Shown: positions 9,274 to 18,304 of the stretch, one piece after another | Layout: each line of letters begins with the position of its first letter | Numbering within the stretch: the stretch's first letter is position 1 | Source of the DNA: Delta-02 sp964513565 | Lineage (GTDB): Bacteria > Desulfobacterota > Syntrophorhabdia > Syntrophorhabdales > Syntrophorhabdaceae | Length of the DNA: 64,000 nucleotides | Direction: 5' to 3' | Assembly (NCBI GenBank): GCA_964513565.1 | Contig: CAZENE010000001.1 | Span: forward strand, 124,001-188,000 | Position numbers and translations under genes: made by a program | The notes under the pieces: generated by a model | The model's input: the letters and a program-made list of their open reading frames with translations, nothing else | What the model was told of the DNA's origin: nothing | Databases searched by the model: none

Positions 9274-9287
9274 GTAAAACGTAAATC
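9274..9287. repeat. Degenerate heptamer pair GTAAAAC GTAAATC
   Basis: Two adjacent 7-mers immediately after the MFS stop codon, fitting the GTRANNC pattern found at other intergenic sites. Confidence 0.6.
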
Positions 9288-9299
9288 GTTTAAAAAGTC

Positions 9300-9318
9300 A
9301 TTCCGGTGAGACCGGAAT
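9300..9318. terminator. Hairpin between convergent genes
   Basis: Perfect 8-bp stem ATTCCGGT / ACCGGAAT with a 3-nt GAG loop between the convergent MFS and CNT genes. T-rich sequence (CTTTTAGTTTTTGG) follows a few bases later, so it is a plausible but not classical terminator. Confidence 0.45.
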
Positions 9319-9350
9319 AGTGCCTTTTAGTTTTTGGTTTTTCTTGCGAT

Positions 9351-10642
9351 TTACTGTTTCATCAGGATGCCGTCCTGCCCTGTGTAGAATATGCCCGCCA
9401 CGGCGCCTGTCATAAAACATGCCATGTTAGCGGCGAAGAGGGCCCATAGCCCTATTACAGCGATCTCCTTCGTCCGCTCCGGTATCAGGGTCGATGTTCC
9501 ACCGACAAAGATGGCGAGGGATGGTATGTGGGCGAACCCGCACAGCGCGTAGGTTGCTATGAAGACGCTTCGCGGGTGTACAATTTTTCCCGCCTGCACG
9601 AGCATGCTCAGGTCCTGGTATGATTTTACTTCGGTCATAATGATGCGCTCGCCCAGTATCCTGGCTATCGGGGGAGCATCCGTGAGAGGGACTCCCATTG
9701 CAACGGTGAACGGATAAAATATGTAACCCAGTAGGGTATTGAGCGTAAGGTCAGCAGCTCCGGCAAGCCTTCCCATGTATGCCAGGCCGCTGTCAAGCAT
9801 AGCGACGAGGCCGATAAAGGCAATAAGGAGGGCGCCGATGCCCACCACCATCCTCACACCGGTCATCGCCCCATTTATTATGGCTTCGATAGGGTTGCCG
9901 GCCTTTTGGTTTCAACCGGTACGACCTTTCCTTTTGTTATTGGCGAGCCTGTTTCAGGAAAGATCATTTTTGCCGTTATTATCGCCGCAGCGGCAAGAAG
10001 GATCGAGGCCGAGATGAGATGACCGGCCACCGTCGGGAAAATACCGGAAAGGATGACCACATAAAAACCAAGAACGCTCGATGCGATCGTTGCCATCCCG
10101 GTGGTAAGCACGACCATGAGTTCCGACACGGTCATTTCTTTCAGATAAGGCCGTACCGTCAGGTTCGATTCAATGCCCAGGAAGATCTGGGCGGATGCGC
10201 ATAGCGATTCAGCCCCGCTTATCCCCATTACCTTGACAAATATCCTGGCAAACAGGGCGATGAGCCTCTCCATTATCCCGACATAATACAAAAGCTCCAT
10301 AAGAGCGGCAAAGAATATGATCGATGGCAGTGCCTGAAATGCCAGAATAAAACCGATGGAGCCGGGCTTGCCCGGAGATTGCGCGAGGGGGCCGAAGAGA
10401 AAACGGATCCCCTCGAATGCGCCTTGAATAACTTGCATCGTCAGATCGTTGAGGATAAGAAATAATTTCGATCCGAAAGGAATAAGAAAGACAAACAGGG
10501 CAAAAAAGACCTGAAGGGCAATACCCCAGATGATCACGCGCAGGCTTATCCTGCGCCTTGATCGCGAGAACAGTATGAGAAAACCGATGAAACAAAGCAA
10601 TCCAGCCGCAGAAACCCCATTATATAGTGTCATGCCTGTCAT
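9351..10642 (-). pseudogene. CNT-family nucleoside transporter (NupC-like), frameshifted
   Basis: Na+ or H+ coupled concentrative nucleoside transporter. The N-terminal part (9878-10642) has family blocks such as IGFILAFQALPSIIFFAALM, GAESLCASAQIFLGIESNL and VLTTGMATIASSVLGFYV, then runs into a stop after TLSKP. The C-terminal part continues in another frame from about 9895 (NPIEAIINGAMTGVRMVVG) to 9351 and includes FAHIPSLAIFVGGTSTLIP. One missing base near 9895 joins the two into about 430 residues, the normal length. Everything else is intact, so this is either a recent inactivation or a sequencing error. Confidence 0.85.
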
Positions 10643-10716
10643 CCCCGGAAAAATGATATTGCACGTTCTGAGTTAAAACCTTTTGACTTAACCTTCAATG
10701 AAATAAATTTGTTAGC

Positions 10717-10737
10717 GTAGAACACAGAACGTAGAAC
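10717..10737. repeat. Heptamer repeat GTAGAAC ACAGAAC GTAGAAC
   Basis: Three in-phase 7-mers in the intergenic region between the divergent nucleoside transporter and the MetE-like gene; same family as the other heptamer arrays. Confidence 0.75.
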
Positions 10738-10761
10738 TAACAATATCAGTTCTCGTTGTGA

Positions 10762-10790
10762 TTGACAAGCGTGCATGCTTACGCTTTACT
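10762..10790 (+). promoter_or_regulatory. Sigma-70-type promoter for the MetE-like gene
   Basis: TTGACA at 10762-10767 and TTTACT at 10785-10790 with a 17-bp spacer, about 60 bp before the MetE-like start. A perfect TGGCATGCCA palindrome (10791-10800) follows directly and could be an operator. Confidence 0.5.
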
Positions 10791-10851
10791 TGGCATGCCA
10801 CCTGTGATAAAAATTCTTATATTCTAGTCAATTCCATGATCAGAGGAGAAA

Positions 10852-11835
10852 ATGATAACGGGAATAGGGAGTTTTCCCTTCACAAGCATTGACGAAACCA
10901 TCGATCTTATTTTTTCTACGTGCAAGACCATACCTTTCTGGCCGCAGCTGCCCAAACGATCCCTTCTCGAAAACATGTACGCACCTTTTCTTGAAGGGGT
11001 TCCCTGCATTGTCAGCAATGAAGAAAAAAATACGATCTATATGGACACGACGCAGACAGATGGCATAGAAGAATTTTACGAGAATGTTGCGGCGGAAAAT
11101 ATAGACGCGTTTGCCATGACGGAAAAATTCGTGCCGGGTTTTTACAGGTTCCTCGAACGGCTGAAAGAAATAGAAGGCGATATCCAATTTATCAAATGCC
11201 AGGCAACCGGTCCTTTCAGCATGGGCCTTGGCCTCAAAGACGAAAACGACAAACCGGTCATTTACAACTTCGCTTTTTACGATATTATAAAAAAGGCCCT
11301 CAACATGAAGGCGAAATGGATGGTCAATACTATCCAGAACCGTTATCCCGGGACCGATATTATAATCTTTTTCGACGAGCCCTACATGGTTTCCTTCGGG
11401 TCGGCCTACATATCCATCCCCCGGGAGGACGTCATAGCGTCGCTCAATGAAGTGATCGATGGAATTCCGGCGCGCTGCGGCATCCACGTCTGCGGAAATA
11501 CGGACTGGTCCGTGCCTCTTCAGTCAGATATCGAGATAGTGAATTACGATGCATTTGCCTATCTCGACACGATATTTTACTTCAATGAAGACCTCAGGGA
11601 GTTTCTTGACCGCGGCGGCTGGATAGCCCCCGGTGTTGTCCCTTCTTCTCCCGACGTAATGAGCGAGACCCCGGATTCCGTCCGGGACAGGGCCGCCCTT
11701 TTCATAGAAAAGATCGCAGGTGTGACATCTCCCGACACGGACAGCATACTCTTTACCACGAGCTGCGGCCTTGGCAGTCTCAGCGAGGAAGAGGCCCGGC
11801 GGGCGATGGAATTGTTGAAACAGCTTTCCTATTGA
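10852..11835 (+). CDS. Short MetE-like / UROD-superfamily protein (core-MetE type)
   Basis: 327 residues, a single TIM-barrel domain like the C-terminal half of cobalamin-independent methionine synthase, with no N-terminal MetE domain. It opens MITGIGSFPFTSIDE. Candidate zinc ligands are His and Cys in GIHVCGNTDW and Cys in FTTSCGLGSL, placed as in the MetE His-x-Cys...Cys set. EEPYM-type substrate residues appear as FFDEPYM. Stand-alone core-MetE proteins of anaerobes are thought to take methyl groups from a corrinoid protein instead of methyl-folate. GAGGAG lies just before ATG 10852. Whether this one makes methionine or acts on another methyl acceptor cannot be decided here. Confidence 0.7.
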   Translation: MITGIGSFPFTSIDETIDLIFSTCKTIPFWPQLPKRSLLENMYAPFLEGVPCIVSNEEKNTIYMDTTQTDGIEEFYENVAAENIDAFAMTEKFVPGFYRFLERLKEIEGDIQFIKCQATGPFSMGLGLKDENDKPVIYNFAFYDIIKKALNMKAKWMVNTIQNRYPGTDIIIFFDEPYMVSFGSAYISIPREDVIASLNEVIDGIPARCGIHVCGNTDWSVPLQSDIEIVNYDAFAYLDTIFYFNEDLREFLDRGGWIAPGVVPSSPDVMSETPDSVRDRAALFIEKIAGVTSPDTDSILFTTSCGLGSLSEEEARRAMELLKQLSY

Positions 11836-11969
11836 GAATTGTGTTATGTTTTTCTGCGTTCTTAAAAACCGGGACAAATTACAAACCGGCTTTACCGGAA
11901 TACCAACGGACTTTAATACTCGAGATCTTGAACTTGCTTATTTTTCAAAATAGAACGCCAGAACTTCTT

Positions 11970-12764
11970 TTAATTCCCCTTAAATACCGGCCTTCGTTTT
12001 TCGAGGAAGGCTCTTGCCGCCTCTACGTGATCTTCGGTTTCCGAGAGTAGCGCCAATTGAGAAGAGATATAATCGAGGTGCGAGCGCAGTGTGCTTGTCG
12101 TTCCCTGGTAGACGGCCCGTTTCATCATTCGCACGGCAAGCGGGGGCATCGAGGCTATCCTTGTTGCGAGCTTCATCGTTTCTTCCATCAGCTTGTCGTG
12201 AGGGGCAACGCGATTGACTATGCCCAGAGAGAGGGCCTGCCCGGCGTCAAGGACGTCCGCCGTAAGAAACAGCTCAAGCGCTTTCGAGGTACCGACCAGC
12301 CTCGGTAGGAACCATGCGCCCCCGTCACCGGGACATAATCCCATGAGAATATATGATTCACCAAGTTTTGCCTTATCGGAGCAGACCCTCATATCGCACA
12401 TGATCGCCATGTCCATTCCCGCCCCCATGGCTGCACCGTTTATCGCCGCGATAACGGGCTTGTCCAAGTCCTCGAGGGTCAGGATTACACGATGGACCCC
12501 GTCCCACAGGAATCGTTTCATGTCCCACGACCGCAATTTTCCCTCGGCCATATCATGGATGTCACCACCGGAGCAGAACGTATCACCCGCGCCGGTGACA
12601 ATGACCACGCTAACGCCGTCATCTTTCTTTGCTTCTTCAAGATATTCGCACCAGAGCCGTATCATGTCGGGGCTGAACGCGTTGCGAGCGTCCGGCCTGT
12701 TGATGGTCAGGACAACGGTTTTTCCTTCTTTCGCGTAGAGCATATGGGGTTGGGATTTCGGCAT
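11970..12764 (-). CDS. Enoyl-CoA hydratase/isomerase (crotonase) family protein
   Basis: 264 residues. Crotonase fold with NRPDARNAFSPDM, SGGDIHDMAEG (first oxyanion-hole strand), NGAAMGAGMDMAIMCDMR (second) and LGESYILMGLCPGDGGAWF. At the two positions of the classical hydratase glutamates it has Asp (in GAGMD) and Tyr (in ESY), with a glutamate two residues earlier. It is therefore not a textbook hydratase and may be an isomerase, a hydrolase or a hydratase of an unusual acyl-CoA. It stands alone, convergent with the MetE-like gene. It fits an organism that degrades acyl- or aryl-CoA intermediates, but the substrate is unknown. Confidence 0.85.
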   Translation of the reverse strand: MPKSQPHMLYAKEGKTVVLTINRPDARNAFSPDMIRLWCEYLEEAKKDDGVSVVIVTGAGDTFCSGGDIHDMAEGKLRSWDMKRFLWDGVHRVILTLEDLDKPVIAAINGAAMGAGMDMAIMCDMRVCSDKAKLGESYILMGLCPGDGGAWFLPRLVGTSKALELFLTADVLDAGQALSLGIVNRVAPHDKLMEETMKLATRIASMPPLAVRMMKRAVYQGTTSTLRSHLDYISSQLALLSETEDHVEAARAFLEKRRPVFKGN

Positions 12765-12920
12765 TTCTTCAATTCTCCTTCAAGCGGATGCGTCGTCTTA
12801 TACGGCGGGCGTGTACAGTAAATCATTTCCTGGGCTTCATTTCAAGTAGCCAAAAACCCTTTTCTTTCAGCGTTCTTCGTTGACTTTTGGGGCGTCTTAG
12901 GTCTATATATAAAGGCGAAA

Positions 12921-14963
12921 ATGAAGAAGCAACACTTACGCCTTCCGAAGATACGGAACATTGGTATCGCTGCGCATATCGATGCAGGCAAGACAACAGT
13001 GACAGAGCGCATCCTGTATTATACGGGCCGCACCCACAAGATCGGCGAGGTCCATGAGGGCACGGCCGTGATGGATTACCTTCCCCAGGAGCAGGAGCGG
13101 GGCATAACCATCACTTCCGCCGTTACGACCCTCTACTGGGACGACCATGAGATCCAGCTTATTGATACCCCGGGGCACGTCGATTTTACGATCGAGGTAG
13201 AAAGGTCCTTAAGGGTCCTCGATGGAATGGTCGCCATATTCTGTGGTGTCGGCGGCGTCGAGCCGCAAACCGAAACGGTGTGGCACCAGGCCGACAAGTA
13301 CCGCGTCCCCCGCATTGCCTTCGTGAATAAGCTTGACAGAGTCGGGTCCGATTTTTTTCGCGTCGTGGATATGATCGTGGAGAAGTTCGGCGCGGACCCG
13401 ATACCGCTTCAGATCCCCCTCGGACGCGAAGACGGCTTTTACGGGATCATCGATCTTATCACGATGCAGGCCATTGCGTGGGAAGCCAATGATCTCGGGG
13501 CAACATACAGGACGATCTCAATCCCTCCGGAATACAAAGACCAGGCTGTTCGGTCCCGTGAAATTCTGTTTGACAAGATATCCCTTTTTGATGACGAGCT
13601 TATGGAACTTTATCTCGAGGGAAAGGAAATAGAGCCCTCGAGAATCTACAGCGCACTGCGGAAAGGTACCATCGCACTCAGGTGTGTTCCCGTCCTTTGC
13701 GGGGCGGCTTTACGCAATAAGGGCATACAACCCCTCCTTGACGCGATAATACGCTATCTTCCTTCCCCACTGGATGTACCTGCCGTAAAAGGTGAAAATC
13801 CGGGGACGCATGAACTCGAAGAGCGCCGGGCAAACGATGATGAAGACCTCGCCGCGCTTGCCTTCAAGATCGTAATGGAAGAGGGTAGGAAACTCACGTA
13901 CATCAGGATATATTCCGGCTCGCTCAAGGTGGGCGGGGATGTGTACAACGTAAATCTCGGCAAAAAGGAGAAGATCTCCCGCATCTATAAAATGCATGCC
14001 AACCACAAAGACCGGATAGAAGAGGCGCGCGCCGGGGCTATCGTAGGCATTGTCGGCCTCAAAGAGACATCAACGGGCCATACGCTGACGCAATCGAAAC
14101 CGATACTCCTTGAGCCTATCGAGGTCTACCAGCCCGTCATCTCGGTCGCAGTCGAAGCGTCCCGGAATGCGGACCAGGATAAACTGATCCTCGCCCTGCA
14201 AAGGATAACACAGGAAGACCCCACCTTCATCGTGAAAACCGACGAAGATGCTTACCAGACGGTAGTCTCCGGCATGGGTGAACTGCACCTCGACGTCATC
14301 ATGCACCGCGTCAGGGACGAATTCGGGATCGACGTTCATGTCGGCAAACCGCAGGTTGTCTATAAAGAGAGCATCGAAAACGAAGTTTCCCGTGAACATT
14401 CTTTCGAGAAGGTCATAAATAACGTACCCTGCAAAGGTTGGGTATCCCTCAAGATCTTGCCGAACAAACGGGGCGCGGGCAACAGCACAGTGTCCCGGAT
14501 AACCGAGGAGAACCCCGTTTTCTCTTTTGTCAATGCGATAGTGGAAGGGATCGAAGAGGCTTCCAATATCGGCGTGCTTAAAGGCTATCCCTTGACCGAT
14601 ATACGTGCCGAGATCATCAACGCGACATTCAACAACCCGGAATTCGCGCGCCTGACGCTCAAGATGGCCGCATTTGACGGCTTTCGGGATGCGTGCCTCC
14701 AGGCGGGGCCCGTTTTGCTTGTTCCCGTCATGGCCCTCACCGTAACGGTCCCGAATGAATTTCTCGGTGATATAATAGCGGACCTCAATTCACGCAAATG
14801 CCAGATCGCAAATATAGAGACAAAAGACAAGTATACGGTTGTAGATGCGCATGCGCCGCTTACGAACATGTTCGGGTATTCCACCGATATCCGGTCGCTT
14901 TCCCAGGGACGGGCATCGTTCACAATGTATTTTTCCCATTATGACAGGATAGAAAATGGATAA
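12921..14963 (+). CDS. fusA: Translation elongation factor G
   Basis: 680 residues. GTPase of ribosomal translocation. P-loop AHIDAGKTT, switch I RGITITSAVT, switch II DTPGHVDF, NKLD and GAA motifs, then domains II-V with GMGELHLDVI in domain III and DIRSLSQGRASFTMYF near the end of domain V. It is not embedded in a ribosomal-protein operon but heads fusA-birA-coaX, so it may be a second EF-G copy rather than the str-operon copy. That is inference from context. The stop overlaps the birA start by 8 bp. Confidence 0.93.
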   Translation: MKKQHLRLPKIRNIGIAAHIDAGKTTVTERILYYTGRTHKIGEVHEGTAVMDYLPQEQERGITITSAVTTLYWDDHEIQLIDTPGHVDFTIEVERSLRVLDGMVAIFCGVGGVEPQTETVWHQADKYRVPRIAFVNKLDRVGSDFFRVVDMIVEKFGADPIPLQIPLGREDGFYGIIDLITMQAIAWEANDLGATYRTISIPPEYKDQAVRSREILFDKISLFDDELMELYLEGKEIEPSRIYSALRKGTIALRCVPVLCGAALRNKGIQPLLDAIIRYLPSPLDVPAVKGENPGTHELEERRANDDEDLAALAFKIVMEEGRKLTYIRIYSGSLKVGGDVYNVNLGKKEKISRIYKMHANHKDRIEEARAGAIVGIVGLKETSTGHTLTQSKPILLEPIEVYQPVISVAVEASRNADQDKLILALQRITQEDPTFIVKTDEDAYQTVVSGMGELHLDVIMHRVRDEFGIDVHVGKPQVVYKESIENEVSREHSFEKVINNVPCKGWVSLKILPNKRGAGNSTVSRITEENPVFSFVNAIVEGIEEASNIGVLKGYPLTDIRAEIINATFNNPEFARLTLKMAAFDGFRDACLQAGPVLLVPVMALTVTVPNEFLGDIIADLNSRKCQIANIETKDKYTVVDAHAPLTNMFGYSTDIRSLSQGRASFTMYFSHYDRIENG

Positions 14964-15921
14964 CCTCGGCCAGGTCCTCAAGGAGTTGCGCGGTGCCGGA
15001 GGGTTCATATCCGGCGACCGTATTGCCGGGAAGCTGGGTGTATCCCGGACCGCCGTCTGGAAATACATGAACCAGCTCGAGCGCTATGGATACGATATCA
15101 ACAAATCCAAGGGAAAGGGATACAGACTGATCAGCGTCCCGGACAAGCTGTACGGATGGGAGATCGACCGTTACCGGACGTCTGCCGGTATCGGGTCAAA
15201 GATAATCCATCGGGACAATATCGATTCAACGAATAATTTCGCATTCCAACAGGCAATGGGCGGCGAGCCGGAAGGTACCTGCGTGGTTGCGGAATCCCAG
15301 AACAAAGGCAAGGGGAGGCTTGGCCGCAAATGGTCCTCGCCCGGCGGCAGGAATATTTATCTTTCCGTAATATTGCGTCCCCGGGTCCATCCTTCCCAGG
15401 TTTATCCGATAACTTTTCTGTCGTCTCTCGCCGTAGCGGATACGATAGAGCAGCTGACGGATCTGAAACCCACGCTGAAGTGGCCGAACGACGTATTGAT
15501 CGGCCCGAGGAAAATATCGGGGACTTTGATCGAGCTTTCTACGGAGGCGGATGCCGTCCGCTTTGTCGTGATAGGGATAGGCCTCAATGTCAACCTGGAA
15601 ATGAAGGATATGGACCGCGAGATAAGGGCAAAAGCGACATCCCTTTTGGTTGAGACAAAGAAAACATTTGAAAGGCCGCGCGCGTGTGGTATTCTCTTGT
15701 CCAATCTTGAACGATATTACGGGGTTTTCAAAAGCGATGGTCCTCGTGCCATATGTGATATCTGGGAAGAAAAAGCGCAGGTCCGCGGGAAATATCTCGA
15801 GATCAACCAGATGGGCGAGATATATGCCGGGCTGGCAAGAGGGATAGACCGGGACGGCGCTATTATTCTGGATATAAACGGCACGACAAAAAAAATTCTT
15901 GCAGGAGATGTGAACTTCTAA
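14956..15921 (+). CDS. birA: Bifunctional biotin operon repressor / biotin-protein ligase
   Basis: 321 residues. The N-terminal winged helix (residues about 5-60, SGDRIAGKLGVSRTAVWKYM) suggests the DNA-binding class. The central ligase domain has GKGRLGRKWSSPGG, which binds biotinoyl-AMP, and LKWPNDVLIG; an SH3-like C-terminal domain follows. It activates biotin with ATP and attaches it to carboxylase carrier proteins. It overlaps fusA by 8 bp and coaX by one base (TAATG), implying a coupled operon. Confidence 0.95.
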   Translation: MDNLGQVLKELRGAGGFISGDRIAGKLGVSRTAVWKYMNQLERYGYDINKSKGKGYRLISVPDKLYGWEIDRYRTSAGIGSKIIHRDNIDSTNNFAFQQAMGGEPEGTCVVAESQNKGKGRLGRKWSSPGGRNIYLSVILRPRVHPSQVYPITFLSSLAVADTIEQLTDLKPTLKWPNDVLIGPRKISGTLIELSTEADAVRFVVIGIGLNVNLEMKDMDREIRAKATSLLVETKKTFERPRACGILLSNLERYYGVFKSDGPRAICDIWEEKAQVRGKYLEINQMGEIYAGLARGIDRDGAIILDINGTTKKILAGDVNF

Positions 15922-16703
15922 TGCTACTTGTTATAGATATAGGAAATACAAACATCGTTTTTGGCGTTTATCATGAAGGCAAACTGCTCAATCACTGGAG
16001 ATTGTCGACTGCCATGACAAAGACGGTCGATGAATACGCCATTTTGCTCAACAGCCTCCTTTACATCGAGAAGATACGGCTAAGTGAGATACATAGCGCC
16101 ATATTATCGTGTGTTGTACCGCCGCTTCTGATCCCCTTCGAGATCGTATGCAGAAAATATATCGGGATCATGCCTATCGTCGTCGAACCCGGCATTAAAA
16201 CCGGTATGCCCGTTCTCTATGAGAACGCAACGGAGCTCGGGGCTGACAGGATCGTCAATGCTGTCGCCGGTTACGATAAGTATAAGAAGGCGCTGATCAT
16301 CGTCGATTTCGGGACCGCCACGACGTTCGACTATATAACGCCCAAGGGAGAATATGCCGGCGGCTCGATAGCGCCGGGCATTCTCATTTCCCTCGAAGCT
16401 CTCTTTGAACGTGCGTCCAAACTCCCCCGTGTCGAGCTTGTCCAGCCCAAGACGCTCATAAGCAAGAACACGGTTCAGGCAATGCAGGCGGGTATCACGT
16501 ACGGTTATGTAAGTCTTGTTGACGGTATCGTCAAGAGAATGAAGGAGGAGGTAAGGACCGACCCTCTCGTCATCGCGACAGGCGGCCTTTCAAACCTCAT
16601 TTATAAAGGTTCGGAAACGATAGACGTTGTGGATGAGTTCCTGACCCTCGAGGGGCTTAAGATACTGTACGAGAAGAACAAGGACCATCACAAATTCAAA
16701 TGA
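15921..16703 (+). CDS. coaX: Type III pantothenate kinase
   Basis: 260 residues. First committed step of coenzyme A synthesis. ASKHA fold with the phosphate-1 motif DIGNTNIVFGVY at the N-terminus, TELGADRIVNAVAGY, and the phosphate-2 motif IVDFGTATTFDYI, then the adenosine-binding stretch IATGGLSNLIY. birA-coaX adjacency is common. The initiating ATG shares a base with the birA stop. Confidence 0.96.
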   Translation: MLLVIDIGNTNIVFGVYHEGKLLNHWRLSTAMTKTVDEYAILLNSLLYIEKIRLSEIHSAILSCVVPPLLIPFEIVCRKYIGIMPIVVEPGIKTGMPVLYENATELGADRIVNAVAGYDKYKKALIIVDFGTATTFDYITPKGEYAGGSIAPGILISLEALFERASKLPRVELVQPKTLISKNTVQAMQAGITYGYVSLVDGIVKRMKEEVRTDPLVIATGGLSNLIYKGSETIDVVDEFLTLEGLKILYEKNKDHHKFK

Positions 16704-16707
16704 GACC

Positions 16708-16721
16708 GTAAGGCGTAAGGA
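16708..16721. repeat. Heptamer pair GTAAGGC GTAAGGA
   Basis: Two adjacent 7-mers directly after the coaX stop codon, same GTRANNC-like family. Confidence 0.6.
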
Positions 16722-16847
16722 GTTGGAAAAAGCCGGGCCCTTATGAATTTTGGTTTCAACACTGCTTTATCAGCGATTCCCTGACTGTCTTTTGACGAAA
16801 TCATGCACCGTACATATGCTATAGAATAGTCGTGTGAGGTGAAAAAA

Positions 16848-17465
16848 ATGAAGAAGAATGTCCTTGCGTTACTGTTTGCATTTATTGTTGCGGCGATCCT
16901 GGGATGTGCGGCGTCCGTTGGAGTGGGGACGGGTTATCATCCCGTGCTCGATACGATACCTCCAGACAGTGCGCCGATACCCATGGCACAGGGGGCAAGG
17001 CCCTCAGTTGCGATAGGTCCGGTCGGCGTTCCCGGGTATATTCTCCGTGCAGCGATCGTATCGCAGGAATTTGAATGGAATCCTGCGAATGTGTCCGCGG
17101 CGGACCTGGACGATGCTGTCCTTGCCGGAGAGATCCCGAGGGTCATTACGGTAAATATGGAGCGACTCCTGACACCGAGAGGGCTGGCCGTTATCCCGGG
17201 CGGGCCCGGGACAGCCACCGATTACAGGATCTCCGTAGACCTCAGCGCGTTTGACTTGACTCAATTCAATACGCTCGAGACCAAAGGGCAGTGGGCCCTG
17301 TATCAACGGGGGAACCCTGCGCCTCTTCTTCTAAGAGATATAGACTTTTCCACCGCGGTGGCGGGCAGCAACACCGGCGCCGTTCGGGCCGCAATGAGCC
17401 GGTCTCTCGCGGACCTTACCGCATCGATTGTCAGGGATTTTGAAGCATTCCTGGGAACCAGGTAG
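16848..17465 (+). CDS. PqiC/YmbA-like (DUF330) outer-membrane lipoprotein
   Basis: 205 residues from ATG 16848, preceded by GAGGTG at a good distance; a GTG at 16839 overlaps that site and is less likely. A signal peptide ends in the lipobox AAILGCAAS, so it is lipidated on Cys about residue 20. The mature part resembles ABC-transport auxiliary lipoproteins: PSVAIGPVGVPGYILRAAIV, then TATDYRISVDLSAFD and KGQWALYQRG. PqiC-type proteins help lipid-trafficking MCE systems, but no MCE or permease gene is adjacent. The family assignment is moderate. Confidence 0.6.
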   Translation: MKKNVLALLFAFIVAAILGCAASVGVGTGYHPVLDTIPPDSAPIPMAQGARPSVAIGPVGVPGYILRAAIVSQEFEWNPANVSAADLDDAVLAGEIPRVITVNMERLLTPRGLAVIPGGPGTATDYRISVDLSAFDLTQFNTLETKGQWALYQRGNPAPLLLRDIDFSTAVAGSNTGAVRAAMSRSLADLTASIVRDFEAFLGTR

Positions 17466-17479
17466 TTCCGGCGGAATGG

Positions 17480-17590
17480 TTATTTAACTTTTTTTTCGTT
17501 TGCCTGGATCTTTTTCTTCTTGAGGCGTGTTTTACCTGTTGACCCGCGCGATATCTTACCTCTCTTCGTCCGTTTGTCGCCTTTCCCCAT
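17480..17590 (-). CDS. 30S ribosomal protein bTHX-like
   Basis: 36 residues, too short for most gene finders. It begins MGKGDKRTKRGKISRGSTGK and ends in a lysine-rich tail, which is the typical profile of the tiny THX protein that binds the head of the 30S subunit. AGAGGACAT just upstream of ATG 17590 supplies a Shine-Dalgarno. It lies on the minus strand, convergent with the lipoprotein gene and 218 bp from the divergent stress-protein gene. Confidence 0.85.
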   Translation of the reverse strand: MGKGDKRTKRGKISRGSTGKTRLKKKKIQANEKKVK

Positions 17591-17808
17591 ATGTCCTCTC
17601 TTAAACTTTAAGTAATAAAAGCGATAGAAAAATGTACTAGCGCAGGAACCGGGAAAAAGTCAACTTTTTTGCGGGTTAAGGTGCAAAAAGCGAAAAAATT
17701 GAAGCTTGCGCCGGGACCGCCTGCTTCGTCACACCTCGCGACTTATGTGCTATAATTACTCAAGATGAACGAATCCGCGGGCGGGGAGAACGAAAGGAGG
17801 TGGAACCC

Positions 17809-18270
17809 ATGTTGAGACCTACCAAAATTTTAGTACCCACTGATTTTTCAGGCTATTCCAATATCGCACTCAAACAGGCTGTCGATATCGCTACAGAATA
17901 CGGGGCGGAACTGCACATCCTTCACGTGGTCGAAATGAGACTACACACGATGTATGAATATGAATTTGCAGGAAAAGAGGCATCTCCCGAAGGTATTAAA
18001 GAACTGGAGACGCGGCGTGTGAGGATCGCGGAAGGCAAAATGCTCGAGTTCACGAAGCAGATCGGAAGCGGCAAACAACTGAAGGTGTTCCCCCGGGTCA
18101 TAAAAGGCGACCCCGTCACGGAGATACTGAGATACCAGAAAGACAGGGGTATCGACCTTATCGTCATATCTTCCCTCGGCCATACCGGTCTTGCAGAATT
18201 TTTCACGGGATCCGTAGCCCGCAATGTTCTGAAAGGCGCGACCTGTCCCGTTCTGCTCACCAAAGGCTAG
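17809..18270 (+). CDS. Universal stress protein (UspA family)
   Basis: 153 residues from ATG 17809, placed 9 nt after a perfect AGGAGG. A GTG nine bases earlier lies inside that site. Rossmann-like Usp fold: TKILVPTDFSGYSNIALKQA at the N-terminus and the nucleotide-binding GHTGLAEFFTGSVARNVL with the G-x2-G-x-GS pattern of ATP-binding Usps, ending CPVLLTKG. It pairs with the next gene (about 40% alike by eye) in a probable operon. Confidence 0.93.
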   Translation: MLRPTKILVPTDFSGYSNIALKQAVDIATEYGAELHILHVVEMRLHTMYEYEFAGKEASPEGIKELETRRVRIAEGKMLEFTKQIGSGKQLKVFPRVIKGDPVTEILRYQKDRGIDLIVISSLGHTGLAEFFTGSVARNVLKGATCPVLLTKG

Positions 18271-18304
18271 GGACGTCCCGGCATATCTGCCGGAAGGGAG
18301 AGTT

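Noticed and set aside
10840..11487. Minus-strand open frame of 215 codons
   Set aside because: Antisense to the MetE-like gene, which has the Shine-Dalgarno, promoter and zinc-ligand pattern.
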